Source: Sporosarcina sp. FSL K6-3457
GTDB taxonomy: Bacteria; Bacillota; Bacilli; Bacillales_A; Planococcaceae
Direction: 5' to 3'
DNA length: 64,000 bases
NCBI RefSeq assembly: GCF_038007285.1
Contig: NZ_JBBOWX010000001.1
Span: 1,381,501-1,445,500 of the forward strand
In this document: positions 47,062 to 55,476 of the stretch, piece by piece
How the letters are laid out: every line of letters begins with the position of its first letter
Position numbering within the stretch: the stretch's first letter is position 1
Notes under the pieces: model-generated
Database searches by the model: none
What the model was told of the DNA's origin: nothing
Seen by the model: only the letters and a program-made list of their open reading frames with translations
Translations under genes and position numbers: made by a program

Positions 47062-48006
47062 TTATGATCGCATTCTAATCTCAATTGCATTTCCAGAAGG
47101 GTCTACAACAGAGAGTGTTCCATTGCTAGCATCAAAGGGAATATCTAGACGTTTGAGCTGGGTCTGCGCTTCATCCATCTCTTGCTGTGTGAAAAAGATT
47201 GTAAACTGTTTTAAGCCTCTTGAATTTTCTGGCGGTGCGGGTAGGCCATTGCCAGACCATGTGTTCAAAGCGATATGATGATGATAATTGTCTTTGGAGA
47301 TAAACAAGCTACCGTTGTCTTTACTCGTTATCGTAAATCCTAGGCCGTCTACGTAAAATTGTTCAACCAGTTCAAGTTCGGCAACTTGCAAATGCATATG
47401 CCCAATCCGTGTGCGGTCTGGTAGGCCTGTCCAAGGAGGGTTTGCCTCATTAACCAATCCCTCAACATCAATTGGATATGAACCACCTACATAGCCGCCG
47501 TCAGCATCACGTTCCCACTTTTCAGAAGGATAGTCCACATAGAGTTCAATCCCGTTATTATCAGGGTCTGCAAGATAGAGGGCATCGCTATACTGATGGT
47601 TAGCTGCACCTTGCATAGGATATTCGTTTTCAGCTAAATGGAGAAGTGCATTTGCTAAACTTGATCGATCTGGAAATAGAATTGCAAAATGATAGAGACC
47701 TGTTGTTCCAGGGGGCCTTTCCACGGAATCATTCACTTCTTCTAATAAGAGTAAAGGAGTGATTCCATCAGCTGTTAATGTCACTTTGTTCGCCTCTTGC
47801 GTTAAAATATCGAATCCAATCATGTGCTGATAAAATTCAACAGCACGTTCTAAATCAGAGACACCTAGATGTACTGCTCCTACTCGAGGTAAACTGTCCG
47901 TATCGTATGTTTCATAAGTTGAGTTTTTGTTTGTCATCAGGACAATGAGTGAAATGACTAAAATCGCTGAAACGACAATGCCGATAATGATTCGTTTGTT
48001 TGTCAT
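47062..48006 (-). CDS. Membrane-anchored VOC (glyoxalase/extradiol dioxygenase-like) protein
   Basis: 314 residues. An N-terminal membrane helix (residues 5-25) is followed by two VOC domains: VGAVHLGVSDLERAVEFYQHMIGFDIL (about 41-170) and IGHMHLQVAELELVEQFYVDGLGFTI (about 205-312). Metal-site candidates His46 region, His in LYHFAILF, Glu in GIELYVD and His in HMHLQV are visible. Soluble relatives such as CatE are catechol 2,3-dioxygenases; the membrane anchor is uncommon. AAAGGAG nine bases before ATG 48006 sets the start. A BlaI-type operator lies over its promoter. Confidence 0.82.
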   Translation of the reverse strand: MTNKRIIIGIVVSAILVISLIVLMTNKNSTYETYDTDSLPRVGAVHLGVSDLERAVEFYQHMIGFDILTQEANKVTLTADGITPLLLLEEVNDSVERPPGTTGLYHFAILFPDRSSLANALLHLAENEYPMQGAANHQYSDALYLADPDNNGIELYVDYPSEKWERDADGGYVGGSYPIDVEGLVNEANPPWTGLPDRTRIGHMHLQVAELELVEQFYVDGLGFTITSKDNGSLFISKDNYHHHIALNTWSGNGLPAPPENSRGLKQFTIFFTQQEMDEAQTQLKRLDIPFDASNGTLSVVDPSGNAIEIRMRS

Positions 48007-48031
48007 TGATATATTTCTCCTTTTCAAATAG

Positions 48032-48046
48032 ACTACATGATGTAGT
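48032..48046. promoter_or_regulatory. BlaI/MecI-type operator 1
   Basis: ACTACAT-G-ATGTAGT, a perfect 7-1-7 dyad, 26 bases upstream of the VOC gene start. It contains the TACA/TGTA halves bound by BlaI, MecI and CopY proteins. Confidence 0.8.
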
Positions 48047-48143
48047 GTATCAGTCTTTCATCTAAATAGCAGTCGGAAGATGTTACAAATTTGTTAAATG
48101 GACTGTTTTTAACTAACAATTCTTGACGAGATAAATTTATCAA

Positions 48144-48158
48144 ACTACAATGAGTAGT
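48144..48158. promoter_or_regulatory. BlaI/MecI-type operator 2 (imperfect)
   Basis: ACTAC-AATGA-GTAGT, 17 bases before the regulator gene start; weaker than the two perfect copies, as expected of an autoregulatory site. Confidence 0.65.
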
Positions 48159-48174
48159 GTGAGGTGAGCAGATC

Positions 48175-48588
48175 GTGAGAATTCGTAAATTCAAAATGAA
48201 TGAAAGTGGGCTGAATCGTTTTTTCGGACCGCTTGAAGCGAAAATTATGGACGTTTTATGGAACGATGTGGAAATGACTATTAAAGATGTCCAGCAAGTG
48301 CTTGAACAGGAAAAACTAACGAATTTCAATACAGTCATGACGGTTATGAATCGATTGGTTGATAAGGGCATTCTTCAAAAGAGAGCAGAAGGAAGATCAT
48401 CTATGTATAAACCGATTCTTTCGCGAGATGAGTTTTTGAATACACAATCAAAGGAAATGACCAATGAGCTGATGGACGAGTTCGGAAGTGTTGTCGTCAG
48501 TCATATGTTAGATGCGCTGGAAGATGTAGATGATGATCTTGTCGCTAAACTTGAGGCGAAAATTAAAGAATTGAAAAAGGACAAGTAG
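48175..48588 (+). CDS. BlaI/MecI/CopY family transcriptional repressor
   Basis: 137 residues. A winged helix covers residues 15-80: GPLEAKIMDVLWNDVEMTIKDVQQVL and NFNTVMTVMNRLVDKGILQKRAEGRSSMYKPIL are typical of the family; the C-terminal helices make the dimer. It should repress itself and its neighbours through ACTACAT-type dyads. GTG start with GAGGTGA seven bases before it. The next gene encodes the likely protease that relieves repression. Confidence 0.9.
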   Translation: MRIRKFKMNESGLNRFFGPLEAKIMDVLWNDVEMTIKDVQQVLEQEKLTNFNTVMTVMNRLVDKGILQKRAEGRSSMYKPILSRDEFLNTQSKEMTNELMDEFGSVVVSHMLDALEDVDDDLVAKLEAKIKELKKDK

Positions 48589-48591
48589 CCT

Positions 48592-49446
48592 ATGTTCAAA
48601 CGTCAATCATCTACAATGCTCATCATGTCACTTATCATTTCTGGAACGATTTTTTTGCAAATGGTTTTATATTTCATCGCAAAGGTAGTAGGCTGGAACG
48701 TTCGATATAATCTTGTCGCCGCCTGTCATAGTTGGATGAAAGCAATCGGATTGTCCTCACTTGATTATGTACTTGATGTACTCGTCATTTATACATTGTT
48801 TTTTACACTGTGGAAAATAGCGTCACAATTCTATCATGCTGTACGTATGAAAAAGCGGTTTGAGCAATATAGAGAAAATAGGCTGACAATCGACATGGAT
48901 CGGACTTATGGAGAAGGGCAAGATTCATTTATTGTCATCTCGCATCCTACGCCACTGGCGATTACGATGGGATTTATACGGCCCAAAATTGTTCTGTCGA
49001 CAGGTTTGATGAACCTATTAACAGAAGATGAATTAAAGGCTGTCATTTCACATGAGATGTATCATAAAGAACATCGTGATCCACTTAGCATCTTTTTGAT
49101 GGCTCTCTGTTCGTCTATAATGTGGTATATTCCGATTCTAAAGTGGTGTAATCAGAAATATAGAATTGTGAAGGAATTGCTGGCGGATGAATATGCCATT
49201 GAAAAACAGCAGACGTCTGTCAACCTAGGTAGTGCATTGTTAAAGATGCTCAAAGTGAGTAAACATGAAAAAATGCCGTTTGCTTACGCATCATTTGCAG
49301 ATACGTCTGTCAATTATCGGATTGACTATATACTGAATCCGTTACGGGAAATTGAATGGAAGCTTCCAGTGAAGATGGCGTTAGTATCGTTCACCATCTT
49401 TAGTTTGATTTGTGCTTTGTTTATTTACGCCTTAATGTTGGCGTAA
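48592..49446 (+). CDS. BlaR1/MecR1-like M56 metallopeptidase without sensor domain
   Basis: 284 residues. Membrane helices at about 8-28, 58-80, 165-185 and 255-282 and the zinc site VISHEMYHKEHRD near residue 150-162 (HExxH) identify an M56 peptidase. Unlike BlaR1 it ends right after the last helix and lacks the penicillin-binding sensor domain, so it does not sense beta-lactams directly. It probably cleaves or triggers cleavage of the neighbouring repressor. Start three bases after the repressor stop. Confidence 0.88.
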   Translation: MFKRQSSTMLIMSLIISGTIFLQMVLYFIAKVVGWNVRYNLVAACHSWMKAIGLSSLDYVLDVLVIYTLFFTLWKIASQFYHAVRMKKRFEQYRENRLTIDMDRTYGEGQDSFIVISHPTPLAITMGFIRPKIVLSTGLMNLLTEDELKAVISHEMYHKEHRDPLSIFLMALCSSIMWYIPILKWCNQKYRIVKELLADEYAIEKQQTSVNLGSALLKMLKVSKHEKMPFAYASFADTSVNYRIDYILNPLREIEWKLPVKMALVSFTIFSLICALFIYALMLA

Positions 49447-49462
49447 ATTTTTACCCCATTAC

Positions 49463-49477
49463 ACTACATTATGTAGT
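49463..49477. promoter_or_regulatory. BlaI/MecI-type operator 3
   Basis: ACTACAT-T-ATGTAGT, a perfect 7-1-7 dyad differing from operator 1 only at the central base, between the peptidase gene and the disulfide operon. Confidence 0.8.
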
Positions 49478-49498
49478 TTGAATTAGGAGTGTTTTAAT

Positions 49499-50143
49499 TT
49501 GTCTAAGAAAATATTTTGGATTGTAGGTTTAGTTGCTATTTGTATCGTGGGTATCATTGTTTTAACAGGTGTTAATGAAAAGTCTGTTGTTATTGATTAT
49601 GAAGGGCAACCTTTTTTAGGGGAAGCGTCAGCTCCAGTAGAAATTGTTGAATTCGGCGACTACAAATGCCCAAGTTGTAAAGATTTTAACGATAGACTCT
49701 TTCCAATTATTCATGAGGAGTTAGTTGAAACAGGGAAAGCGAAGTTCTACTTTATGAATTTCTCCTTTATTGCCCCGGATTCAACGACAGCTGCACAGTT
49801 TGCAGAAACGGTCTACAAGGAACTGGGCAATGATACGTTTTGGGCATTCCATAATTTACTGTTCGCCAATCAAACAACCGAATCAGGACAACCAACTCTA
49901 TTTAACGATGTAACTTTGGAAGACATGCTGGCGAAAGTTGCAAGTGAAGAGGAAACGAGTAAAGTGATGGCAGCTTATGGTGAGAGTAAGGGAAAAGAAG
50001 CTTGGGAGAAGGATATGAGCACGGCTAATGGTTTGGGTGTATCGTCAACACCAACCATCTTTATAGGTGGCAAGGAATTTAAAGGTGCTACGATAAATGA
50101 TTTTATAAAAATGGCGGAAGAGGCAGCTACTAGTGGTCAGTAA
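49499..50143 (+). CDS. bdbD: DsbA-family thiol-disulfide oxidoreductase
   Basis: 214 residues. N-terminal membrane anchor (residues 5-24), then a thioredoxin/DsbA fold with the active site FGDYKCPSCKDF near residue 55-66 (CPSC) and the cis-Pro region VSSTPTIFIGGKEF near 180. It introduces disulfide bonds into exported proteins. TTG start with AGGAG nine bases upstream. The partner bdbC overlaps its end by 11 bases, and a BlaI-type operator precedes the pair. Confidence 0.9.
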   Translation: MSKKIFWIVGLVAICIVGIIVLTGVNEKSVVIDYEGQPFLGEASAPVEIVEFGDYKCPSCKDFNDRLFPIIHEELVETGKAKFYFMNFSFIAPDSTTAAQFAETVYKELGNDTFWAFHNLLFANQTTESGQPTLFNDVTLEDMLAKVASEEETSKVMAAYGESKGKEAWEKDMSTANGLGVSSTPTIFIGGKEFKGATINDFIKMAEEAATSGQ

Positions 50144-50537
50144 ATCGTTGCTTTTTGCTTGGTCGACGTCTATTATTGCGATGGTAGGGAGTTTGTTCTT
50201 TAGTGAACGGATGGGCTTTGTGCCCTGTACACTATGCTGGTATCAGCGTATTTTAATGTACCCTTTAGTACTTTTCTTAGGTCTGGCATTTTATCGCAAT
50301 GACCGAGAAATCTATAAATATGTGCTTCCGATGTCTCTCGTAGGTATGCTGGTTTCCGGTTATCATTATGCATTGCAGAAGCTACCTTCCTTGCATGAAT
50401 TCAGCACGTGTACGAGTGGAGTGCCCTGTTCAGGACAATATATTAACTGGTTTGGCTTTGTGACGATTCCATTTTTGGCGTTTATTGCGTTTACAATGAT
50501 AACAATCCTTATGTTCGTATTACGGAAGCATAAATAA
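50133..50537 (+). CDS. bdbC: DsbB-family disulfide oxidoreductase
   Basis: 134 residues, four membrane helices. Cys pairs CTLC (in FVPCTLCWYQRI near residue 31-36) and CTSGVPC (near 90-96) are the two redox centres that pass electrons from BdbD to quinone. GTG start inside the end of bdbD gives tight coupling. Together the two genes form a complete disulfide-forming pair of the Bacillus type. Confidence 0.92.
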   Translation: MVSKSLLFAWSTSIIAMVGSLFFSERMGFVPCTLCWYQRILMYPLVLFLGLAFYRNDREIYKYVLPMSLVGMLVSGYHYALQKLPSLHEFSTCTSGVPCSGQYINWFGFVTIPFLAFIAFTMITILMFVLRKHK

Positions 50538-50585
50538 GATATATTGGAGATAGGGTAGCCTCCCCGAGTGAGCAGGGAGGCTATG

Positions 50586-51404
50586 CTAGTTCCACAAATA
50601 ATAATCCTGAGCTTGAACAGTCTTGAAGCCGATGGATTCATATAGCCGAAGGGCATGGTTATTTTTTACCTCGACATCAAGTCCAACACTATACCCTGCT
50701 TCGTGTTGTTGCTTGACGACGTTACGGAGTGCTTTTCCTCCATAGCCTTTGCCTTGGAATTCAGGTAAAATGGCAAAACCATAAATATAGGCTTCTCCGT
50801 CTATTCTACTCACTCGAATTTTACCAACATCGGTGCCTTCAGCTACGATGATAAAACGGCTCTCCTCCGTCCTATTTTTAATGTCTCCATGATGGAGTCG
50901 CGCATCTTCTTCACTCATGTTGAATGAAAGGACGTCGAGCTGTATTTCAAAGGAAGAGTCGGCGGGCAATGCTTGCCGAATAAGGATATCCTCACTTTCT
51001 TCGAGTGGTTGCTTTGCCCAGCACATTTGAAACTCTGAAAAGGTATACATGCACGGTTGAGTGACTAACCATGCTTTAGCAGAGGTTGAAGAGGCTGAAG
51101 CGTTCAATAAAATCTTCTCAAAGCCTTTTTCTTCAATTACTCGAAGTGCTTGTTGCCAAAGGTTCGAAAAGTGCTGATTTCTTCTATCGCTCGGCTTGAC
51201 CATCCCACAAACTTCTACTGTTGAGCCAAAGCCATATAAAGCTAAATAAGCAATGAGTTGTCCATTTTCTTCGTGAAAAAAATCCATGCTGAGGTCATCT
51301 CTTTGTCGCAACATATCCCAGTTTAGTTTAAGTTGAATAGTGTCTGCTTGCTCGCATTCTTTTTGAAGAACTTCAATTGCATGTAATTGTTCTACTGTAA
51401 GCAT
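50586..51404 (-). CDS. GNAT family N-acetyltransferase (two-lobed)
   Basis: 272 residues. The C-terminal half is a clear GNAT domain (YIYGFAILPEFQGKGYGGKALRNVV near residue 210 and NHALRLYESIGFKTV near 250). The N-terminal half (EEN GQLIAYLALYGFGS, then NQHFSNLWQQALRVIEEKGFEKILL) looks like a degenerate second GNAT lobe, as in tandem GNAT proteins. Substrate unknown. The start is ATG 51404 after GAGAGGGGC on its strand. Confidence 0.85.
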   Translation of the reverse strand: MLTVEQLHAIEVLQKECEQADTIQLKLNWDMLRQRDDLSMDFFHEENGQLIAYLALYGFGSTVEVCGMVKPSDRRNQHFSNLWQQALRVIEEKGFEKILLNASASSTSAKAWLVTQPCMYTFSEFQMCWAKQPLEESEDILIRQALPADSSFEIQLDVLSFNMSEEDARLHHGDIKNRTEESRFIIVAEGTDVGKIRVSRIDGEAYIYGFAILPEFQGKGYGGKALRNVVKQQHEAGYSVGLDVEVKNNHALRLYESIGFKTVQAQDYYLWN

Positions 51405-51527
51405 GTTTTAGCCCCTCTCAATCATAAGATACTATTACTATATACGAAAAAATAGGAGAGTGGTTAATTAATCTGCATCGTGACAACTTCGGTAGAAAGA
51501 AGTATGATGAATAAGGCTGACTTACCT

Positions 51528-51645
51528 TGAATCAGCAGAAGTCCTCTGCTGATTAGGGGAACTTAGACTAAGTCCGCGGCGTCCTAGATTAATGGTTGTA
51601 TGAGCTGGGCTTAATTCAAAATCTGGACGTCATTACGCTGAGGTA
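51528..51645 (+). repeat. Dispersed structured repeat, medium copy
   Basis: TTGAATCAGCAGAAGTCC pairs with CTCTGCTGATT; AGACTAAGTCCGCGGCGTCC follows as in the 46.9-kb copy; end AATTCAAAATCTGGACGTCA and TTACGCTGAGGTAA. Its end abuts the DedA gene. Confidence 0.65.
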
Positions 51646-51693
51646 AGTATGATACAGCTGATTCAACAAATAATTGTGAAAGTGAGTACATAC

Positions 51694-52338
51694 ATGACAA
51701 TCATTCAGAACTTAATTAGCTTTATTTTGCATATCGATCAGCATTTGGTTGAAATCATTCAACAATTTGGCTCATGGTCATATGTAATTTTATTTTTAAT
51801 CGTCTTTGTAGAGACTGGTATTGTTATTTTTCCTTTTTTACCGGGTGATTCTTTATTATTTGCGGGTGGAGCACTTGCGGCAATGGATGCCTTTAACATT
51901 GTCTTGCTTATCATTGTATTCTTTGTGGCAGCTGTCATTGGTGATACAGTAAACTATCAAATTGGTAAAAAAGTTGGGACAGCAATCTCACCGAATAGCT
52001 TTATGGGTAGGGTGATCGATCAAGAGAAAATGAACAAGGCAGAAAATTTCTTTAATCGACATGGCGGTAAAACGATTGTCATCGCACGCTTTATGCCGTT
52101 CGTCCGTACATTTATCCCTTTTGTTGCGGGAGCTAGTCGCATGAATTATAGCTATTTCTTTTTTTACAATGTCGTAGGTGCAGCTCTTTGGGTAGGAATT
52201 TGTACAATGGCAGGTTATTTCTTTGGTAATATTCCTATTATTAAAGAAAATTTTTCAACAGTCCTATTACTAATCATTTTTATATCTGTTCTACCTGCTT
52301 TGATTGGCTTTATGAAATCTCGTTTACAGAAAAAATAA
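51694..52338 (+). CDS. DedA family membrane protein
   Basis: 214 residues with about five membrane helices. ETGIVIFPFLPGDSLLFAGGALAA near residue 45-68, IARFMPFVRTFIPFVAG near 125-141 and the F/G-rich YNVVGAALWVGICTMAGYFFG are family signatures. DedA proteins are thought to flip undecaprenyl phosphate or phospholipids and support the proton motive force. ATG 51694 fits relatives that begin near FILHIDQHLVEII; an earlier ATG at 51649 stands at the end of the repeat. Confidence 0.88.
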   Translation: MTIIQNLISFILHIDQHLVEIIQQFGSWSYVILFLIVFVETGIVIFPFLPGDSLLFAGGALAAMDAFNIVLLIIVFFVAAVIGDTVNYQIGKKVGTAISPNSFMGRVIDQEKMNKAENFFNRHGGKTIVIARFMPFVRTFIPFVAGASRMNYSYFFFYNVVGAALWVGICTMAGYFFGNIPIIKENFSTVLLLIIFISVLPALIGFMKSRLQKK

Positions 52339-52385
52339 TAAAGCAGCTCTTGGATAATGAAATCCAAGAGCTGCTTTATATTTTT
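52338..52385. terminator. Bidirectional terminator between DedA and chemoreceptor genes
   Basis: ATAAAGCAGCTCTTGGAT (52338-52355) pairs perfectly with ATCCAAGAGCTGCTTTAT (52362-52379). Confidence 0.88.
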
Positions 52386-52390
52386 TACGA

Positions 52391-53248
52391 TTAATTGACT
52401 AAAGAGTTTTCGGCCATTGCAGATAGATTTTGAGCATTGTGGTTGATTTCTTGTACAGTCGCAGAAATTTCCTCAATTGATGCAGCTTGATTGGTAGTCA
52501 ATTCATGGATCCCAGAAAATGCATTATTCAAGTTTTTGATTGAACTTGAAATATTTTTGGTTAAGTCGTCGATTTGGCCAACATTTTCTTTTGAATTGGT
52601 TGCAAGTTTACGGATTTCATCAGCGACAACGGAAAATCCTTTGCCGGCCTCACCAGCTCTTGCAGCTTCGATGGCAGCATTCAAACCGAGTAAATTACTT
52701 TGATCAGAAAGTCCTCTTACGACAGTGGACACTTGTCCGATTTTAGTTGCACCTGAACTGACCTCATTCATAAGTGTCGAAATCTCTGTGACTCGATTCG
52801 CAAGTTCTGTAACGGAGCCAGCTATTTCTTCAAGAGAAGCAGCTGTCTGTTCAACGATTGCGGAAAGGCTTTCCGCTACGACGAATAAGTCATTGGATTT
52901 CTCTAGACTTGTCCCAATTCCGACACCACCAATTACTTTTCCGGTCTTATCATGTAAAGGAATAGCGCGAGCGATAAGTGGAAATCCGAAAAGTTCTTTC
53001 GGAACCATTGCGGATTTTGCTTGATTGTACTTGATGGCATCTGTAATAATATCGCCAGGTGCGAGTGGATCACCGGCCTTGACATTCAAGGCAAATGTTT
53101 CACCTGGGATATTCAATAAAAGCTGTTTGGTATCGTAAATACCGACTGTAATATCATCTTGTATGAGTTTGTTTAAATAGGGCGCTACTTTTTGAAACGC
53201 TTCCAATAGTTCTATTGCCGAATCAGTATTTTTTGCTTCATAAACCAT
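52391..53248 (-). CDS. Soluble methyl-accepting chemotaxis protein (YfmS-like)
   Basis: 285 residues without membrane helices. An N-terminal PAS/cache-like sensor of about 110 residues ([30 protein letters not shown]) is followed by a short MCP [16 protein letters not shown] whose tip reads [40 protein letters not shown], with methylation-like Glu/Gln residues in flanking helices. Length and layout match the cytoplasmic receptor YfmS of Bacillus subtilis. Ligand unknown. It would talk to CheA/CheW in the cytoplasm. Confidence 0.88.
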   Translation of the reverse strand: MVYEAKNTDSAIELLEAFQKVAPYLNKLIQDDITVGIYDTKQLLLNIPGETFALNVKAGDPLAPGDIITDAIKYNQAKSAMVPKELFGFPLIARAIPLHDKTGKVIGGVGIGTSLEKSNDLFVVAESLSAIVEQTAASLEEIAGSVTELANRVTEISTLMNEVSSGATKIGQVSTVVRGLSDQSNLLGLNAAIEAARAGEAGKGFSVVADEIRKLATNSKENVGQIDDLTKNISSSIKNLNNAFSGIHELTTNQAASIEEISATVQEINHNAQNLSAMAENSLVN

Positions 53249-53269
53249 TATTTTCTAACTCCTCTATTT

Positions 53270-54727
53270 TTAATATGGAAAGTTTCTTTTGCCGTAATTG
53301 ACAGAAATCCATTTCATTGTTGTGAACTCATCTAGGCTCCATTGTCCATTTAATCGGCCGATTCCGGACTGGTTTTCTCCACCGAAAGCTACAATGGGCT
53401 CATCATTGATTGTAATGTCATTCACATGAATCATGCCGGTATGAATTTTCTTGGCCATTTCGACTCCACGTTCAATACTAGACGTATGGATTGCTCCACT
53501 TAAGCCAAAACGGGTATCATTCGCAATTGCAATGGCTTCCTCTTCTGTTTCAAATGGAATGACACAAACGACCGGTCCGAATAGCTCTTCTTGTGCAATG
53601 AGCATTTGGGGTGTTACATCTGTTAGAATAGTGGGTTCGACCATATTGCCTGAAATTTTTCCTTCAAGCAAGACGGAAGCACCTTGTTCGACACCTTTGT
53701 TAATAATCGATTGAAGGTTGGCAGCTTGGCGGTCATTTACGACAGGTCCAATAATTGTTTCAGGATCTCTTGGGTCTCCAACTTTTAATGAGGATACTTT
53801 TTCTTTATATTGCTTCAAGAATTTCTGATAGATTGGTTTATGAACAAGAATGCGATTGGCGGACATACAAATTTGACCTTGGTGGGTAAAACGACTAAAT
53901 GTTGCAGCGTTTACAGCGTAGTCGATATCGGCATCATCCATAATGATAAAGGCACTGTTTCCACCTAATTCTAAAATCGGTTTTTTGAAGTTTTTAATGG
54001 CTACTTGCCCGATGTGACTCCCGACTTTTGTAGAGCCGGTAAACGAAATAATTCGTGGAATCGGATGTTCAACAAATGTATCACCAATTTCTTGAATATC
54101 TGCTACGACGACATTTAACAAACCTTTGGGAATGCCTGCTTCCTCGAAAATTTTTGCAATCAGTGTTCCGCCGGTAACTGGCGTTTCTTCATGTGGTTTC
54201 AAGACCACGCCATTTCCTGCACCGAGAGCAGGTGCTACGGACTTCATTGATAAGAAGAAAGGGAAGTTGAATGGACTAATGACACCGACGACACCAACCG
54301 GAATGCGGTATAACCTGTTCTCCTTGTTATCTTCGATGGAAGGTAGAATTTTGCCTTCCATTCTGAGTGGGAAGGTAGCTGCTTCTTTAATCATATTTTT
54401 AACAAGTCCAATTTCGAACGCGGCTTTCAACCGAGTCCCACCTAACTCATCGATGATGATTTCGGTGATTTCTTCCTCATGCTGCTCGATATAGTGGACT
54501 GCTTTTTCGAGGATGGTTCGTTTTTGGTAAGGGTTTACTTTGTCCCATTGTTCTTTTGCTGCTAAAGCAGCTTTGTATGCCTGATCTACGTCATGGATTG
54601 TGGCCATTTTAATAGTAGAAAGTACTTCTTTGTTGTATGGATTACTAATAATAAGGGTATTTTCACTTGTTCCATCTCTCCAAGAACCTTCAATATACTG
54701 TTTACTAAGCGAATGAATAGTTAAGAT
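53270..54727 (-). CDS. Aldehyde dehydrogenase, apparent ATC start
   Basis: 485 residues if begun at 54727. NAD(P)-binding FTGSTKVGSHIG near 240, catalytic Glu in LELGGNSAFI near 262 and catalytic Cys in HQGQICMSANRI near 296 are present, so the enzyme should oxidise an aldehyde to an acid; the substrate is unknown. The first ATG (54607) would cut off about 40 residues that clearly belong to the family (KQYIEGSWRDGTSEN, IISNPYNKEVL). That stretch is open back to ATC at 54727, six bases after a perfect AGGAGG. No ATG, GTG or TTG lies between. Confidence 0.85.
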   Translation of the reverse strand: MLTIHSLSKQYIEGSWRDGTSENTLIISNPYNKEVLSTIKMATIHDVDQAYKAALAAKEQWDKVNPYQKRTILEKAVHYIEQHEEEITEIIIDELGGTRLKAAFEIGLVKNMIKEAATFPLRMEGKILPSIEDNKENRLYRIPVGVVGVISPFNFPFFLSMKSVAPALGAGNGVVLKPHEETPVTGGTLIAKIFEEAGIPKGLLNVVVADIQEIGDTFVEHPIPRIISFTGSTKVGSHIGQVAIKNFKKPILELGGNSAFIIMDDADIDYAVNAATFSRFTHQGQICMSANRILVHKPIYQKFLKQYKEKVSSLKVGDPRDPETIIGPVVNDRQAANLQSIINKGVEQGASVLLEGKISGNMVEPTILTDVTPQMLIAQEELFGPVVCVIPFETEEEAIAIANDTRFGLSGAIHTSSIERGVEMAKKIHTGMIHVNDITINDEPIVAFGGENQSGIGRLNGQWSLDEFTTMKWISVNYGKRNFPY

Positions 54728-54861
54728 GACTTACCTCCTAGTTATGTATAGATTATATTATTGTTAAATCTACGTTACTTATTTACTATCGGTAAATTAG
54801 TATAAAATTTGAAGTGTTTTATTATAATAACAAAAAAACATATATTTTGAAAAATTGGTTA

Positions 54862-54898
54862 AAAAAACACTAGACATGTTATTTCATTGTCTAGTGCG
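54862..54898 (-). terminator. Rho-independent terminator of the TCS-SCO operon
   Basis: CACTAGACA (54868-54876) pairs with TGTCTAGTG (54888-54896); the T-run follows on the minus strand. Confidence 0.85.
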
Positions 54899-54903
54899 TA
54901 CGA

Positions 54904-55476
54904 TTAGGAATTGCTTAACTTCTTGATATCCTTTAGCAACTCATCACTATAGGATGAGTTAGCGTAATTATATTCTTTCAAAACAATCCCCTGTTGATTG
55001 ACTAAATAAAAACTAGTACCATGAAGAACTTGATGGGATGATTCGGGCTTTATAATAATCGTTTTGAATTTGTCCCTTGCAAAAGCTTCAATTTCCTTCT
55101 GGGAATAGCCTGTCAGCATATGCCAATTGGATTCATCATCTGTATATTGCCCAATGTAGTCTTTTAATATCTCGGGCGAATCGACTGTTGGATCGACTGT
55201 AAATGACACGAATTGAACCTGTAAGCCTTGTTCTTTGAATTGTTGCTGCAAGCCAGCCGTTTCAGCCATCATCGGCAGGCAAACCGTCTGACATTCCGTG
55301 AAGATAAAGTCGGCAATCCAAATAGTATCGGATAACTCGTCAGTTCCAAAGGCTCGCCCATCTTGATTAGTAAAAGAAAAGGGGGGGATTGGCTTACTCG
55401 TTACAGGTTTGGTGCCACAGGCTGATAGCGATAGCGTAAAGACAACAAAAAAGAGTAGACCAATTATTTTTTTCAT
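54904..55476 (-). CDS. SCO1/SenC family lipoprotein
   Basis: 190 residues. Signal peptide with lipobox LSAC at about residue 20, then a thioredoxin-like SCO domain: FTNQDGRAFGTDELSDTIWIADFIFTECQTVCLPMM carries the copper-binding CxxxC near residue 62-66, and the third ligand His is in QVLHGTSFYLV near 150. SCO proteins help assemble the CuA centre of cytochrome c oxidase or act as thiol reductases. Its ATG overlaps the kinase stop codon, so it belongs to the two-component operon. Confidence 0.9.
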   Translation of the reverse strand: MKKIIGLLFFVVFTLSLSACGTKPVTSKPIPPFSFTNQDGRAFGTDELSDTIWIADFIFTECQTVCLPMMAETAGLQQQFKEQGLQVQFVSFTVDPTVDSPEILKDYIGQYTDDESNWHMLTGYSQKEIEAFARDKFKTIIIKPESSHQVLHGTSFYLVNQQGIVLKEYNYANSSYSDELLKDIKKLSNS

